Source: Raffaelea ambrosiae
Taxonomy: Eukaryota > Ascomycota > Sordariomycetes > Ophiostomatales > Ophiostomataceae
Assembly (NCBI GenBank): GCA_002778195.1
Contig: PCDI01000001.1
Location: forward strand, 5,529,338 to 5,593,337
Length of the DNA: 64,000 nucleotides
Direction: 5' to 3'
Shown: positions 43,985 through 54,543 of the stretch, piece after piece
Numbering within the stretch: the first letter of the stretch is position 1
Layout: each line of letters starts with the position of its first letter
Position numbers and translations under genes: made by a program
Notes under the pieces: generated by a model
Told to the model about the DNA's origin: nothing
What the model saw: the letters and a program-made list of their open reading frames with translations, nothing else
The model's database searches: none

Positions 43985-44798
43985 GGTGTTGAATCTGGGC
44001 CGCGTAGAGGGCCGAATGAATGAAGGTGAAAAGGCTGGATGAAGAAGAGAGCAAGGCTCACAGTATCACGTGACGGTGGATCACGTGTATCGCCCAAGAT
44101 AAGATTCATTAACGAAAGATCGTTGATACCCTAAATTTGGCACGATCACGCGACTCAAGCACGCCAAAACCTCGACTTTTCAACCCCCCCCCCCCCCCTC
44201 TGGGGAACGAAAGAAAAGCCGCAGCGAGAGAGGCTAGGATAAGGGATCGGAGGGTTAGCAGAAATTAGAAGGTAAGGGGTGGGCCCCGTAGGGATTCGTG
44301 ACTTTTTTTTTCCTTGGTTAGGGATTCATGGTTGGTAATTGCGACGAGTTTTGTGTGTCTTCCCTAGTGGGTACGATTGGAGACTGGTTTTGACCTGGCA
44401 GACAAGTCCATTCTGGACCAGGTCAGCCCGGTGAGTGACACGGGTGCGCTGGTGTAGAAATACACTGCGACGCGGGCGCGAACTTCCTGCATAGGCGCAA
44501 CACCAGCCGCAGCCACTCGGACGCATATACAAAAGGCATCGAGAGCCCTCGAATCTGGCTGGGGACGGTATGGAGTGGACAATGGAACTGGAAAGACAAC
44601 ACCACGGGCCGTCTCATCCTGGAAACGCGCGTAGGATTGTAGAGGAAAGAAATCGGTGGCTAACGAGGGCGAATTATGAGACGCAACGGAACTCGTATGT
44701 AGACAATCTGGTTCAAGAAACAAGTGAAATTGTAAACGGAAAAGGGAGTTTTGAACGACGGGGGGCTCTTTATTTTTTTTCTACGGCCACTGTCTAAG
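43985..44798. other. Intergenic with paired CACGTG boxes and a C-run
   Basis: About 800 bases. Besides the two CACGTG boxes it holds a run of 15 C at 44184-44198. The right part is the 3' flank of the aldolase gene. No gene seen. Confidence 0.5.
44066..44088. promoter_or_regulatory. Two CACGTG boxes 15 bases apart
   Basis: TCACGTGA (44066-44073) and TCACGTGT (44081-44088) are E-box/Cbf1-type sites about 80-105 bases upstream of the ATG at 43984. Such sites bind bHLH factors. The distance suits a promoter of the small minus-strand gene. Confidence 0.45.
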
Positions 44799-45804
44799 TT
44801 ATGTGGTCTTCTCTCCGTCGGCCTTTGCCTCGGGCTTGTCTGCCGCTAAAAGTGCCTTGAATTTGCCCATCTCGGCAGACATCCATGCCGTCACGGCCAC
44901 GATATCGGCACCGCAGTTCATGAAGTGGAACCCCTGTTTGTACCGCTGCGCTGCCGTCTCGGCATTGAGCGCAAAGTGCCCGACGTACTTCCCAGCATCC
45001 AAGCCCGCCTTGAGAATCCGCTTTGTCGCGTCCTGCACTTCGGGGATGGACGCGTGGTCAAAGGCTACATAGCCCATCGACGAGGCCAAGTCATTGGGGC
45101 CGATGAACAGCATGTCGATTCCGTCGACGGCGGCAATGGCCTCCACGTTCTCGACGGCCTTCCGGCTCTCGATCTGCACGCAGATCATGACGTTGTCGTT
45201 GGCGCTCAGGAGGTAGTCCCGTCCGGTCTGGTTGAAGGCTGCAGGGGCAAACATGGCGCCAGCACCGCGGATGCCCTGTGGCCACCGTTTCGAGGGGTAT
45301 TTGCACGCTGCGACGATCGACTCTGCTTGTTCCTGGATCCGTTAACAAGAGGCGGTTTCCTTGGTGGCGTGTTCCTGGAGCAATCTCTCACCTTGGTCTC
45401 GCACATGGGGACCATGATCGCATGTGCGCCGCAGTCCAGGGCTCGTTTGATCATCCAACCCTCGGTGGCGGGAATGCGCACCATGGGCGACACGCCGGAC
45501 GAGGAGATGGCGCCCACCTGGTAGTTCATCTCTCGGTCGTCGATGTTGCCATGCTCAGTGTCGATGAGAACCCACTGCCGGGAAGGTTAGCAAAGAAAGC
45601 GCCCGCTGTCTCTGGCCACGATAAGCCATAGCGACCACATACATCTTCGCCTAATGGCGCCACCGTCCTAGCCAGAGCATAACCTGGAAATTCCAGCCAT
45701 TGTCCTACACTCGGACCTTCGCCTCTCTTTGCCCGTTCCAGCGACTCTCTGAAGCGTGTCTTGCCCGTGGCGTCGACCACTGGTGATGCTATTTGGTTTG
45801 CCAT
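44799..45804 (-). CDS. HpcH/HpaI-family class II aldolase
   Basis: Three exons: 45804-45643, 45574-45392 and 45332-44799, 292 residues. The family cleaves 2-keto-4-hydroxy or 2-keto-3-deoxy acids to pyruvate plus an aldehyde using a divalent metal. Visible motifs: WVLIDTEHGNID (family DxEH region), GAHAIMVPMCETK, ICVQIESRKAVEN with the metal-binding Glu, and DMLFIGPNDLASSMG with the metal-binding Asp. Fungal relatives include 2-keto-3-deoxy-L-rhamnonate aldolase, but the substrate cannot be set from the sequence. The start at 45804 is preferred; an in-frame ATG 17 codons upstream exists. It is divergent from a Zn2Cys6 regulator and about 1.8 kb from a Dal5-type transporter. Confidence 0.9.
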
Positions 45805-46227
45805 CGTCGTACCCTGACCTCTTAGGGAAAGCGTCTCTCGGATCGTAGGTCGCAATCAAGCCAAATCCCAAACGGCGATGGAGGGTTCGGTATCTACAAA
45901 TCCAGCGAGCCAAGCTACTGGGCTGCTTATTTTCCGCCCTGGGAGAAGGGGACGTTGTATCGGTCGGTCGGACCCCGGCCCGGGTACCAAAGTGCGCGGC
46001 TAGAGCACCTCATCCACTGTGTGGAGGTCGGGTAGCAAACAAAGCCAGAGATAGCGCTAGAGCAGGCGCTGTGGCTGATTCGGTTTAGTGGTGTGTGGGT
46101 AGCAAAAGATACCCAGCCAGACCCTCTGGGCATATGGTCCGGGCATCTGCCGAGCTCCGGACCGCATTGCATTTTCGCACATCTCTCTCTCTGTCTCTGT
46201 CTCAGGAGACGGCTTCCCAAGATCCCA
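45805..46227. promoter_or_regulatory. Bidirectional promoter, aldolase / Zn2Cys6 regulator
   Basis: About 420 bases between divergent starts. CGG triplets are present near 45960-45985, but no clear symmetrical operator was recognised. Confidence 0.45.
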
Positions 46228-49159
46228 ATGCCACCAAACGCACGCGAACGAGAAGATTCCGGGCCATTGGGACCGGCTGGAGTGGGTCTGATTGCTCCTG
46301 CATTAGAGGCTATTCCTGCGCCACCTCCTCCGCCAGCACCCAACCGCGTGCCCCAGGCCTGCGTAGCCTGTCGGAGGAAAAAGGTTCGCCTGCATGTCCG
46401 GAAGACGGCCCCGGTCGGTTCACTAGCTAACTCAATCCTCCAGGTCAAGTGTGACGGCAACAATCCGTGCTCCGGGTGCCACGTTCGGGAGCAGTCGTGC
46501 GAATATCCGGGAACCCGGGACAATGCATCCACAAGCCGCAAGTAAGTCGTGCATCCTACTGGGACGATGTGCCAATACCCCGTCCGTGCCGTGCACTAAC
46601 GCAACCGAAGCTATGCGGCATCCTTCGAGGCTCGGTGCCAGCAGATGGACCTCCTCTGCCAGAGGTTGGAGGGTCTCACTGGACAGCTGGCGCAATCGCT
46701 TGCCAAGCTAGACCACACCGGATATATGCATCCCGATGGCATGAACGATGGCGAGGCTGCAGAGTTGCTACAGACAGCTCATGTATTGCGCTCCATGAAT
46801 GTTGCCGTACCCCCCCAATGCGATATACCACATGACGCCGGAAACGGGCCCGAAAACGAAGGCAGGATTGCAGACCATGGGGCCATTCCCCATCAGCAAG
46901 ACGTAGCCGATGTAGACGATGACGATGATGATTCGCTGAGTGACGAAGATCAAAACGATGACGACACTGGCCGTGTCGGTATGCTCGTGCGAGACTCCTA
47001 TGGCCGGCTCAGGTGGGTTTTTGTTCCCCGGTGCCCTGGAACGCACACAAACCACACCGACGCTAATCGGTCAGGTTCATGGGAGGAGCAACCAACCAGA
47101 TGCTCATCGATGCTGTAAAGAGTCTCTCGCCAGGCGGTGGACACGCATCGGTCTCTTCGACGCCGAATGCTGCCGGTGTAACAGGTGCAGGAGCCGGTCC
47201 AGGGACACAGGCAAACGGAGCCGACCTGGAAGTTCCCCTGTTCATCCACGGGAGCGTTTGGCCCGACCTCCCGTACTTGCCAAAACCCGATCAGCTTGCT
47301 CGACCGCCCAAGTACGTGGCCGATCTGCTCGTCAATCTCTACTTCGACCAGCTGCACTACACCTTCCCGGTCTTGTTTAGGCCCCATTTCATGCAGCGCT
47401 ACCGGCAGATGCTTCGACCCGTTGTCACGGAGACCCGGGCAGGGCCGGCTTCGGCTTCCAGTGCTGCTGCTGACCCGAACACGGCCCAGTCCTCCTCCTC
47501 CTCTTCCTCGATAGCCGCGGATCGGCGGTTTCTCATGGTTTTCTTTGCCGTCTGTGCTTGTGCCTCGGGTCTCCTGCCCGGGTCGACCGACCGCCGGTTT
47601 GCCGGCATCGAGCATTACGAGAAGGCCCTGTTGCTGTGCCATGCAGCAGCCGGGGAGGCGTCGCTGGAGCGTGTGCAGTGTCTCGCCCTGCTGGCCATGT
47701 GTACCGCCGGATGGAACACGCTTACCCAGAGCTGGATGCTTGCGGGACAGGCCGTGCGGGCAGCTCAGGATATCGGCATTCATTTGAGCCGGCCGTTGGT
47801 ACGAGTTTTTGTTCTTTCTCACTCGCATGGACAGCCGGACCAGGACTAACACCTCAGATTGCGTCACCCCCCAATGCGCCAGAGGCCGGCAACAGGCAAG
47901 GCGTGTTGCGACAACAGATTGCATGCCGTGTATGGTGGAGCATCTACAATCTGGATCGGTATGGCATTCTGGAGGAATCCTGGAGGAATCCCGGGACGGA
48001 CCACAGCCCAGTATACTAACTCGGCAGTGTTATTTCGATTTGCCTTGGCCGGCCCATGGCAACGAGTGACGAAGACTGCGACTGCGACCTACCTCTGGAC
48101 ATGAGCGACGAGCAGCTGGGAGCCTACGCCCGGGATCCACGCCCCCATCCCAACTCGTCCTCGGCCATGGCGGGCTTCATTGCCTTTTCTCGTCTGTGTC
48201 GCATCGCCGGCAAAATCCAGCAGCTGCATTCGCCCAAACACCTCCGCGCCCTGGCTTCCAATCATGCCGACAAGAGAAGTCGTTTTCTTGCCCGGGTCGC
48301 GGCCTACGACAAGTCTCTCGCTGCTTGGGTGGAGGGCTTGCCAGACGAGATCCGGTTCTCTGCCAACGCCCTCGGCAACGGGCCGAATGAGAGCATGGAC
48401 CTGACCATGTGTGTCATCATTTTTATCGTTCATGCTGGCTCTTTATTGAACCTGTACAGGTGTGTCTTCGACAGTAATCTTCTTCTCTGCTGGACCCCCC
48501 CCCCCCTTTTCTTGTTTATGAACGGTGTTGTTTCTAACCCGGCCTCTTCAGGGGGCTCGCCGGCCATCCAAACTACGCCATGTTGTCTCCGGAGGAGACG
48601 GGGAGACGAGCAGAAGCTGTTTCCCAGTGCATCAGCGCAGCCAAAAGCTGCATCAACGCCGCCGAACTCGTCCGTGACCTAGTGCCTCCGTCGCATCACT
48701 TGGCCTTTTGCATCTATTACCTTACTCTGTCTGGGATTGTCCTGTAAGTCAAGACCATCCAGGGCCACGCGTGTGCGTGTGTGTGTGTGTATGTGTCGTG
48801 CTGACTTTCTGCGGAGACTGCGAATGCCCACCATCCAAGACGGAACTGAAGTCAGGGAGGATGTGGGGAAATGCATACAGTTGTTGACCGATCTGGAACC
48901 GCTTTGGTCGGGCGCAGCTCGCGGCAAAGCCATTGTCTCGCAGTTGTTGGCCGAGTACAACGCCAAGAAGGCTGCGGCACAAGCATTGCGGGCCGCGGGT
49001 GACAGTGATGACACCACTTCCCAAGGGGATGAAAATGGCCGAAAGAGGAATTTTCGGGAGTTTCTGTTTGATGACGAGGGCGACGGTCTGTTGTGGCACC
49101 AGATTCCTGGATCGGAATTGCTGAGCCTCGAATTGCCGGATTTATATACACTGGGTTGA
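46228..49159 (+). CDS. Zn2Cys6 transcription factor beside the aldolase
   Basis: Eight exons: 46228-46383, 46444-46541, 46611-47012, 47075-47798, 47858-47958, 48028-48459, 48552-48743 and 48817-49159; 815 residues. The zinc cluster C-X2-C-X6-C-X5-C-X2-C-X6-C (CVACRRKKVKCDGNNPC...) is split by intron 1, whose donor is the unusual GTTCGC. Next come a Leu-rich dimerisation helix, an acidic run (DVDDDDDDSLSDEDQNDDD) and the fungal transcription factor domain: LLVNLYFDQLHYTFPVLFRP, ACRVWWSIYNLDRVISICLG (joined across introns) and DCDCDLPLDMSD. A (GT)n run sits in the last intron. The divergent aldolase is the most likely target; the inducer is unknown. Confidence 0.9.
48771..48797 (+). repeat. (GT)n microsatellite in intron 7
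   Basis: GTGTG run inside the last intron of the Zn2Cys6 gene, ahead of the acceptor at 48815-48816. Confidence 0.75.
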
Positions 49160-49835
49160 ATGTGTACGAGAAAAAAAAACGCAGTGGTATTTCTTCCTTT
49201 TCTCGAAAACATTGCGTGGCTGGCACGAGCCATTGCCGCAGTTCTATGACACGCATCATGTGTCTCTAGTGGTTGTCGGAGAAGGGTGGTGTTCTCTGAC
49301 GGCAAGTGTACGCGAACTTGACACGCCAGGTGCTGGTTGACGGGTCCGCTGAATGGACGTCTCTTCTCTCACTCGGCTTTCTTGGGAGAACATGTGGGGG
49401 ATCCTCTGACAGTCCAGCAATCATGTTTCAGTCACCCCCCGCTGTGAATCACTTGGCAGTTGTATCTTTGTTTCGATGTTCGTCTTTTACAGGGAGTTAT
49501 TTTGTAAATTTCCAGGGCGCGGATCACTGTTCACAACGAGAGCCAGTTTTAGGAACGTGATCAATTTCTCAGACACACACACACACAAAAAAAAAAAAAG
49601 CACACATTCAATAGTTAGAACAAGACACTGGCCAAAGTAAAGGTTCATTCGCTCTTTTCTATTTCATATATACCCTCATATCCATCCCCATCCCCGCTCA
49701 GAATGGAACCATCCGGAAGCTTGTCATGTGCTGGTTCCCGCCTGGTTTTTCTTGGTTTGCCGCGACTCTAGTCCAGGAGTCTGCTCGCGATAGCTAGCTA
49801 TACATTGTACTGGTTTGAAAACCCCATGTCTTTTC
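49160..49835. other. Intergenic, convergent 3' ends
   Basis: Contains an (AC)n plus poly-A run at 49571-49600. No gene seen. Confidence 0.55.
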
Positions 49836-50594
49836 TTACAAAAGGTAGACAGACGCCAGGATGGCCGTGAAGAGCGTGGCACCCGCGCCCATCGACATGG
49901 CGTGCCGGTCTGCAGCCGACGCGGACGACGATGTGCTGGCCGCCGCCGAGGAGCTGGAGCTGGCTGCGGCCTGGACGACCGTGCCGGCCGATGCGCAGAA
50001 GTCGACGAGGGTCGTGTTGGACGTCAGGGCGGCCAGCTTGGTCGTGGACTTGGTGCTCAGCTCGGTGGTGTTGGCCTTGCTCTGCAGCTTCTCGATGGTC
50101 TTGCACTGCGACAGGCTCTCCTGGACGGCACAGTACTGGGTCAGGGTGGTGTTGGCGGCGAGCGTATCGAGCTTGGTGGCAGCCTCGGAGGCCTTGGCCT
50201 GGATGAGAGAGGCCTTGGTGGCGTTGTTCTTGGTCTTCGCATCAAGGGCGGTGGTGTTGGCGGCAAGAGAGACGAGCTTGGCCAGCGAGACCATGGCCTC
50301 GCAGTCATTGTTGGTGGCCGCGACGGCATTGATCTGGTCGCAGGCAGCCACGAGGGTGGTGTTGGAGGTGAGGGCCGTGAGGCTGGTGGCGGCCGCGGAA
50401 GCCTTCTCCTGGACAAGGGAGGCCTTGGTGGCGTTGTTCTTGGTGGCCGTGGCCAGGGCGGTCTCATTGCTGGCCAGGTCGACGAGAGCTGTGAGCTTCT
50501 GGATCTGGCGGCACTGAGCCTTGGTGGAGGTGCTGTTCTTCTTGGCAGCGGCGAAGCCGGCCAGAGAGAGGACGAAGACGGAGGTGAACTTCAT
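49836..50594 (-). CDS. GPI-anchored cell-surface protein with internal repeats
   Basis: Single exon, 252 residues. The N-terminus MKFTSVFVLSLAGFAAA is a clear signal peptide. The body has two copies of a 70-residue unit; both contain KNNATKASL and end in an L-x2-NTTL-x3-C motif, and a third partial copy has the same ending. Several NxT/NxS sequons suggest N-glycosylation. A Ser/Ala-rich stretch followed by a hydrophobic C-terminus (GAGATLFTAILASVYLL) is the standard GPI-attachment signal. The likely location is the plasma membrane or cell wall. The function is unknown. A C/T-rich promoter on the coding strand lies immediately upstream. Confidence 0.85.
   Translation of the reverse strand: MKFTSVFVLSLAGFAAAKKNSTSTKAQCRQIQKLTALVDLASNETALATATKNNATKASLVQEKASAAATSLTALTSNTTLVAACDQINAVAATNNDCEAMVSLAKLVSLAANTTALDAKTKNNATKASLIQAKASEAATKLDTLAANTTLTQYCAVQESLSQCKTIEKLQSKANTTELSTKSTTKLAALTSNTTLVDFCASAGTVVQAAASSSSSAAASTSSSASAADRHAMSMGAGATLFTAILASVYLL
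50209..50446 (-). repeat. 210-base internal direct repeat in the GPI-protein gene
   Basis: The segment encoding KNNATKASL is nearly identical in two places, starting near 50209 and 50419, a period of 210 bases or 70 codons. It points to an intragenic duplication. Confidence 0.7.
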
Positions 50595-52239
50595 TTTGAG
50601 GGAGATGGTCGTTGGGAGGGAATAATAAGTAGAAACAAGGTGAAAAAAAAGTTGAAGTCTATTGTATAAAGACGGACCGGCCGAAAGAGAATTGAAGAGA
50701 AGAGAAAAATGGTAAAAAAAAAAAGAAGAAACGAAGATGGACCGGCCAAGAATTGCAAGGTTGTATTTGTTTTGTGATGAGAGATGATGATGTTGAGGAT
50801 GAGGACAAGAGAACAAGACTTCATGAAGAACGAGACTTGGCCATTCTTAAATACCAAGAAGTGCCATCTGCAAGACGGGTCGATGCGTCGCTCTACGTGG
50901 CCCACAACATCGCCCGCCTGGATTGCCAAGACCAAGAAGAAACAGAGCAATGGAAACGAAAGGTCGCATCGGTTTCATTCTGGGGTAGTGTCTACGAATC
51001 AACAAATGCTGGGTTCTCCCAACCCACTGGGTTCAAACACACTCGCTCGAAAATAGAATGCAAAACGAAAACAGAAGAGACCCCCAGTGTCAACGTCCAA
51101 GCACAGATTCTTGATTGAACAAAAAATAGTTCTGTGTAGAAGAAAAAAGGGGGGGTGGAGAGTCAAAGACCCCCAAAGAGGGACCAGAGCTCCCAGAACT
51201 CCACAGAATCAAGGTGCGCAGATTTCACTGTTGAGGCTCTCAAAGTTTCATATCGCCAAGTGTTTCGCAGGGGGTTCAGTGGTCCAGTGGATCTGCCACG
51301 GAACATTTTTGGCGCACATGATTGGCTCGATCTGGCTTTCCCCACCAATACAGGGCATAAACTGCCTCTATGGCCCCCCTTGGCCGCCTGCCAGACCTAT
51401 GGCGTTACAGCCGGTGCCAAAGTGCTGACGACGACGACGAGCAACACATATTACCCGTTCGACAACTGGGGCTTGGTCAACCAGTGAAGTCAAATGTGTA
51501 GTCGTAATCCAGCCCCGACAGGAGTTTTATTTTATTTTAATTCTTATTCCGATGGGTCCTCTATTGTTGAGAGGCAAATCGAGGAGGTCGGGGACTACAG
51601 TCGTTTTTGGCCCTTTGTTTCGAATGCCTCCTGTAGGTGCCCAGGAGAAACGCTGTTTATCTGGCGCAGGGCATAATTCACGGGTCTCAGTCAACCGGGC
51701 ATGATGCAGACACGATCGTGGCCTAGGCAAATGTGAAGTAGGATACTTCACGGACAGCAGCAGGCTACCTGGCAACAACTGGGACGACCCGTCCAGCTTG
51801 CGTGTCTGCAATAAAGACTTGTCATATGTATGCGGTAGCGTATCAAAAGGACACCTGCGTTCCTGCGCGACGACGACCGAGAAAATGCAAACAGCCTCGC
51901 CACCGAGCAAGTCGTCCCGGGGTGGGAGGTTGGGACAATTATGGACCCGTAAAGTATTTTGAGTACCATTTGATAATCCCACAGGGGGTAAGGGGCATGT
52001 TTAAGGATATAAGTATATTGGGGCATGCTGCGCCGAATTTCCCGTGCCGCAACCGTAGTGGAGCAGCTTGCAGCAGGAGAGATGCAGAGAGACGCCCCAA
52101 CAAAAGGCCAAACGAGGGAGATGAGCCTCTTACTGGCCGTGCTCGCAAGAATAAGCACATTTTTCCTAGCCCCCGTGGGAAACAGTAGCAATATGACCTC
52201 TGCATTGATAGACGGGGCTATAGAAAGGAGTGAAAATGT

Positions 52240-52470
52240 GGTTTGAAAATCTGTCAATATAGACAGCGGGATATGAGGGTGATTTTAAATTTGAAGGAAT
52301 TGATTTTCAAATTCTTTTTTCTTCACTTTTCTTTTCTTAATTTTGGGTTTTATTTTATTTTATTTTAAAAAATTTTTTTTTTCAAAAATAAGAAAGCCGT
52401 TCGCACATTACGCGATGTTTTATTTGACTAATATAGCTATACCGCGAGATATGAGAAGGAAACCATATTG
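52240..52470. other. AT-rich patch
   Basis: Long T and A runs and TTTTA repeats (52325-52385) in otherwise mixed-composition DNA. No transposon ends or coding sequence seen. Confidence 0.5.
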
Positions 52471-53206
52471 GTATCCATAAGCTTTCGATCAGTTGCGGCA
52501 TGCTCAGATCAACGCTTGATCGACTTGATCCGCCATCTTCGTTCTACGCTGATCCATACCAGGCAGATGAATGCTCCAAACTTTGCCAGTCTGGTTGTTC
52601 AAGCCGACTCGATGCACGGAATAGCGAGGGTTCAGTAGCTTGGGATAGGAACATTGAAAACGGGCGCAGGGTAGAATCCGGACAGGCTTCGAGTCATCCG
52701 TAGCTGAAATACTTATAACCAGCTGCACACCAATGGCGACGGCCGTTTTCGGATCCCATGTAGACAGGAGACGGAAGAGACCTCTGGTGGCCACCGTGAA
52801 GCCAATTCTGCCTGCAGTCTGGTCTGCCTCGAACCGACAGGTTGGATCATAGACGAATTTGCACCACAACAAAGACACCTATCTCGACTGTGCTGCGACT
52901 TTTCCACTTGGTATAGATCGAGTGCCAAGGCGGAGAGAAGACAATGTCAGCATGACCACAATTCTTCTTGTCGTCAGACCTTCAGCTCAGCCATAAGATG
53001 GTGGGTGGCTGTTCAACTAGGCCGGCCATCCTTCCAGCTGCGGACCTACACGTGAGACCAAAAGGGCTTTACCAGCCAGGGCAGGTAAATGGGACAGCAA
53101 TATCGACCAAGATCGACGACAGCCAATATCAAGAGGTCGCAGACGACGAGCGCCAATAGCGCCCAGTCTAAACCGGGGGCCCTTAGCCCGCTCCAGGCTG
53201 CCCGCC

Positions 53207-53237
53207 CTATCAGGGTTGTGATCCTCTTCCCTGATAG
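53207..53237. promoter_or_regulatory. Inverted pair of GATA sites upstream of urea carboxylase
   Basis: CTATCAGGG (53207-53215) and CCCTGATAG (53229-53237) are a perfect 9-base inverted repeat, and each contains an HGATAR site for AreA/NIT2-type nitrogen regulators. A third site, TTATCA, lies at 53294-53299. They are 204-296 bases upstream of the urea carboxylase ATG. Nitrogen-catabolite control is the expected reading. Confidence 0.55.
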
Positions 53238-53502
53238 CGTATCTCCATCTACACCATCGTCCACGAGCTAGAGTCACATTCGCCGGCGGATGCTTATCAT
53301 GGCCCCGACCCAGCCCATCCTTTCCCCAGACTCATGAGTGAAATGGGAGTGGCTGATGCGCGTCGACCGAGCCATGATAGCGGCCATGCGGTCGGCCAAC
53401 TCATACGGAAATGACCTTCCGTCTAGCTTACCGGCCGTCCTGCAGACACGGTGATGAAACCAGACAGACCAAAAACTTCCCTCTTCTCACATCGAATGCA
53501 CC

Positions 53503-54511
53503 ATGGCCCATTCGACGCTGCAGAGCATCAAACGCGTGCTCATTGCCAATCGCGGCGAGATTGCCGTCCGCTGCATCCGCGCATGCCAGGATGTCGGCGT
53601 GACGAGCGTCGCTATCTACACATCGTCAGATGCTGCCTCGCTGCACGTCGCGCTGGCCGACGAGTCGGTGCTGTTGGCTGGCGACGGCAGTGCGGGCTAT
53701 CTCGACATGTAAGGAGTCATCATGTCCAGTCCCAGAAGGCTTGCTCTGTCTTTGACCTAACAATGCAGCGGCGACGTTGTAAGCAAATGCCAACAGCGAT
53801 CCATCGACGCCGTCATCCCGGGCTACGGCTTCCTGAGCGAGAATGTCGAGTTCGCCAAGGCCATCGCGGACGCCGGCATGGTCTTTGTTGGGCCCTCGCC
53901 GGCGTCGATCACGGAAATGGGTCTGAAGCACCGCGCTCGTGAGGTAGCCATTGCGGCCAAGGTCCCTGTTGTGCCGGGGACCGGCCTGCTGGCATCCGAA
54001 GCCGAAGCCCTGGCCCAGGCCGAGAAGCTGAACTATCCAGTACGAGATTCCCCCCCCCCCCGCCCGACGGTGTTTCTTGCGAAAAAGTGCGTTGCCCTGA
54101 CAAAAAATCTAGGTCATGCTGAAAGCGACAGGCGGCGGTGGCGGCATGGGTCTGCAGATCTGCCACTCGGCGGACCAGGTGAGCTCGGCGTTTGAGACTG
54201 TCCGCAGCCGTGGGGAGAAGCTGTTCAAGAATGCCGGGCTGTTTCTGGAAAAGTTCTACGCCGAGAGCCACCACATCGAGGTCCAGGTCTTTGGCAACGG
54301 CACCGACGTCGTCCACTTTGGCGAGCGCGAGTGCAGCATCCAGCGACGGCACCAGAAGGTCATTGAAGAATGCCCCAGTCCCTTTGTGGCTGCGCACCCG
54401 GGTCTGCGCGAGAAGCTGGCCGCGTGCGCCACCAACTACGCTGCGGCGCTCAACTACAAGTCGGCAGGCACCGTCGAGTTCCTCGTGGACGACGAGACGG
54501 GCGCCTTCTTT

Positions 54512-54543
<32 letters not shown>

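Larger units (their letters stand above)
50595..53502. other. Intergenic, no gene seen, AT-rich patch
   Basis: About 2.9 kb between the GPI-protein start and urea carboxylase. Open frames are short and show no family motif. An AT-rich patch spans about 52240-52470. The right 300 bases hold the GATA sites upstream of urea carboxylase. Confidence 0.55.

Noticed and set aside
52240..52470. RIP-mutated transposon
   Set aside because: The AT-rich patch is short, has no terminal repeats and no transposase-like translation.
52504..52878. 124-codon minus-strand open frame
   Set aside because: No motif, no neighbouring exon; likely chance.
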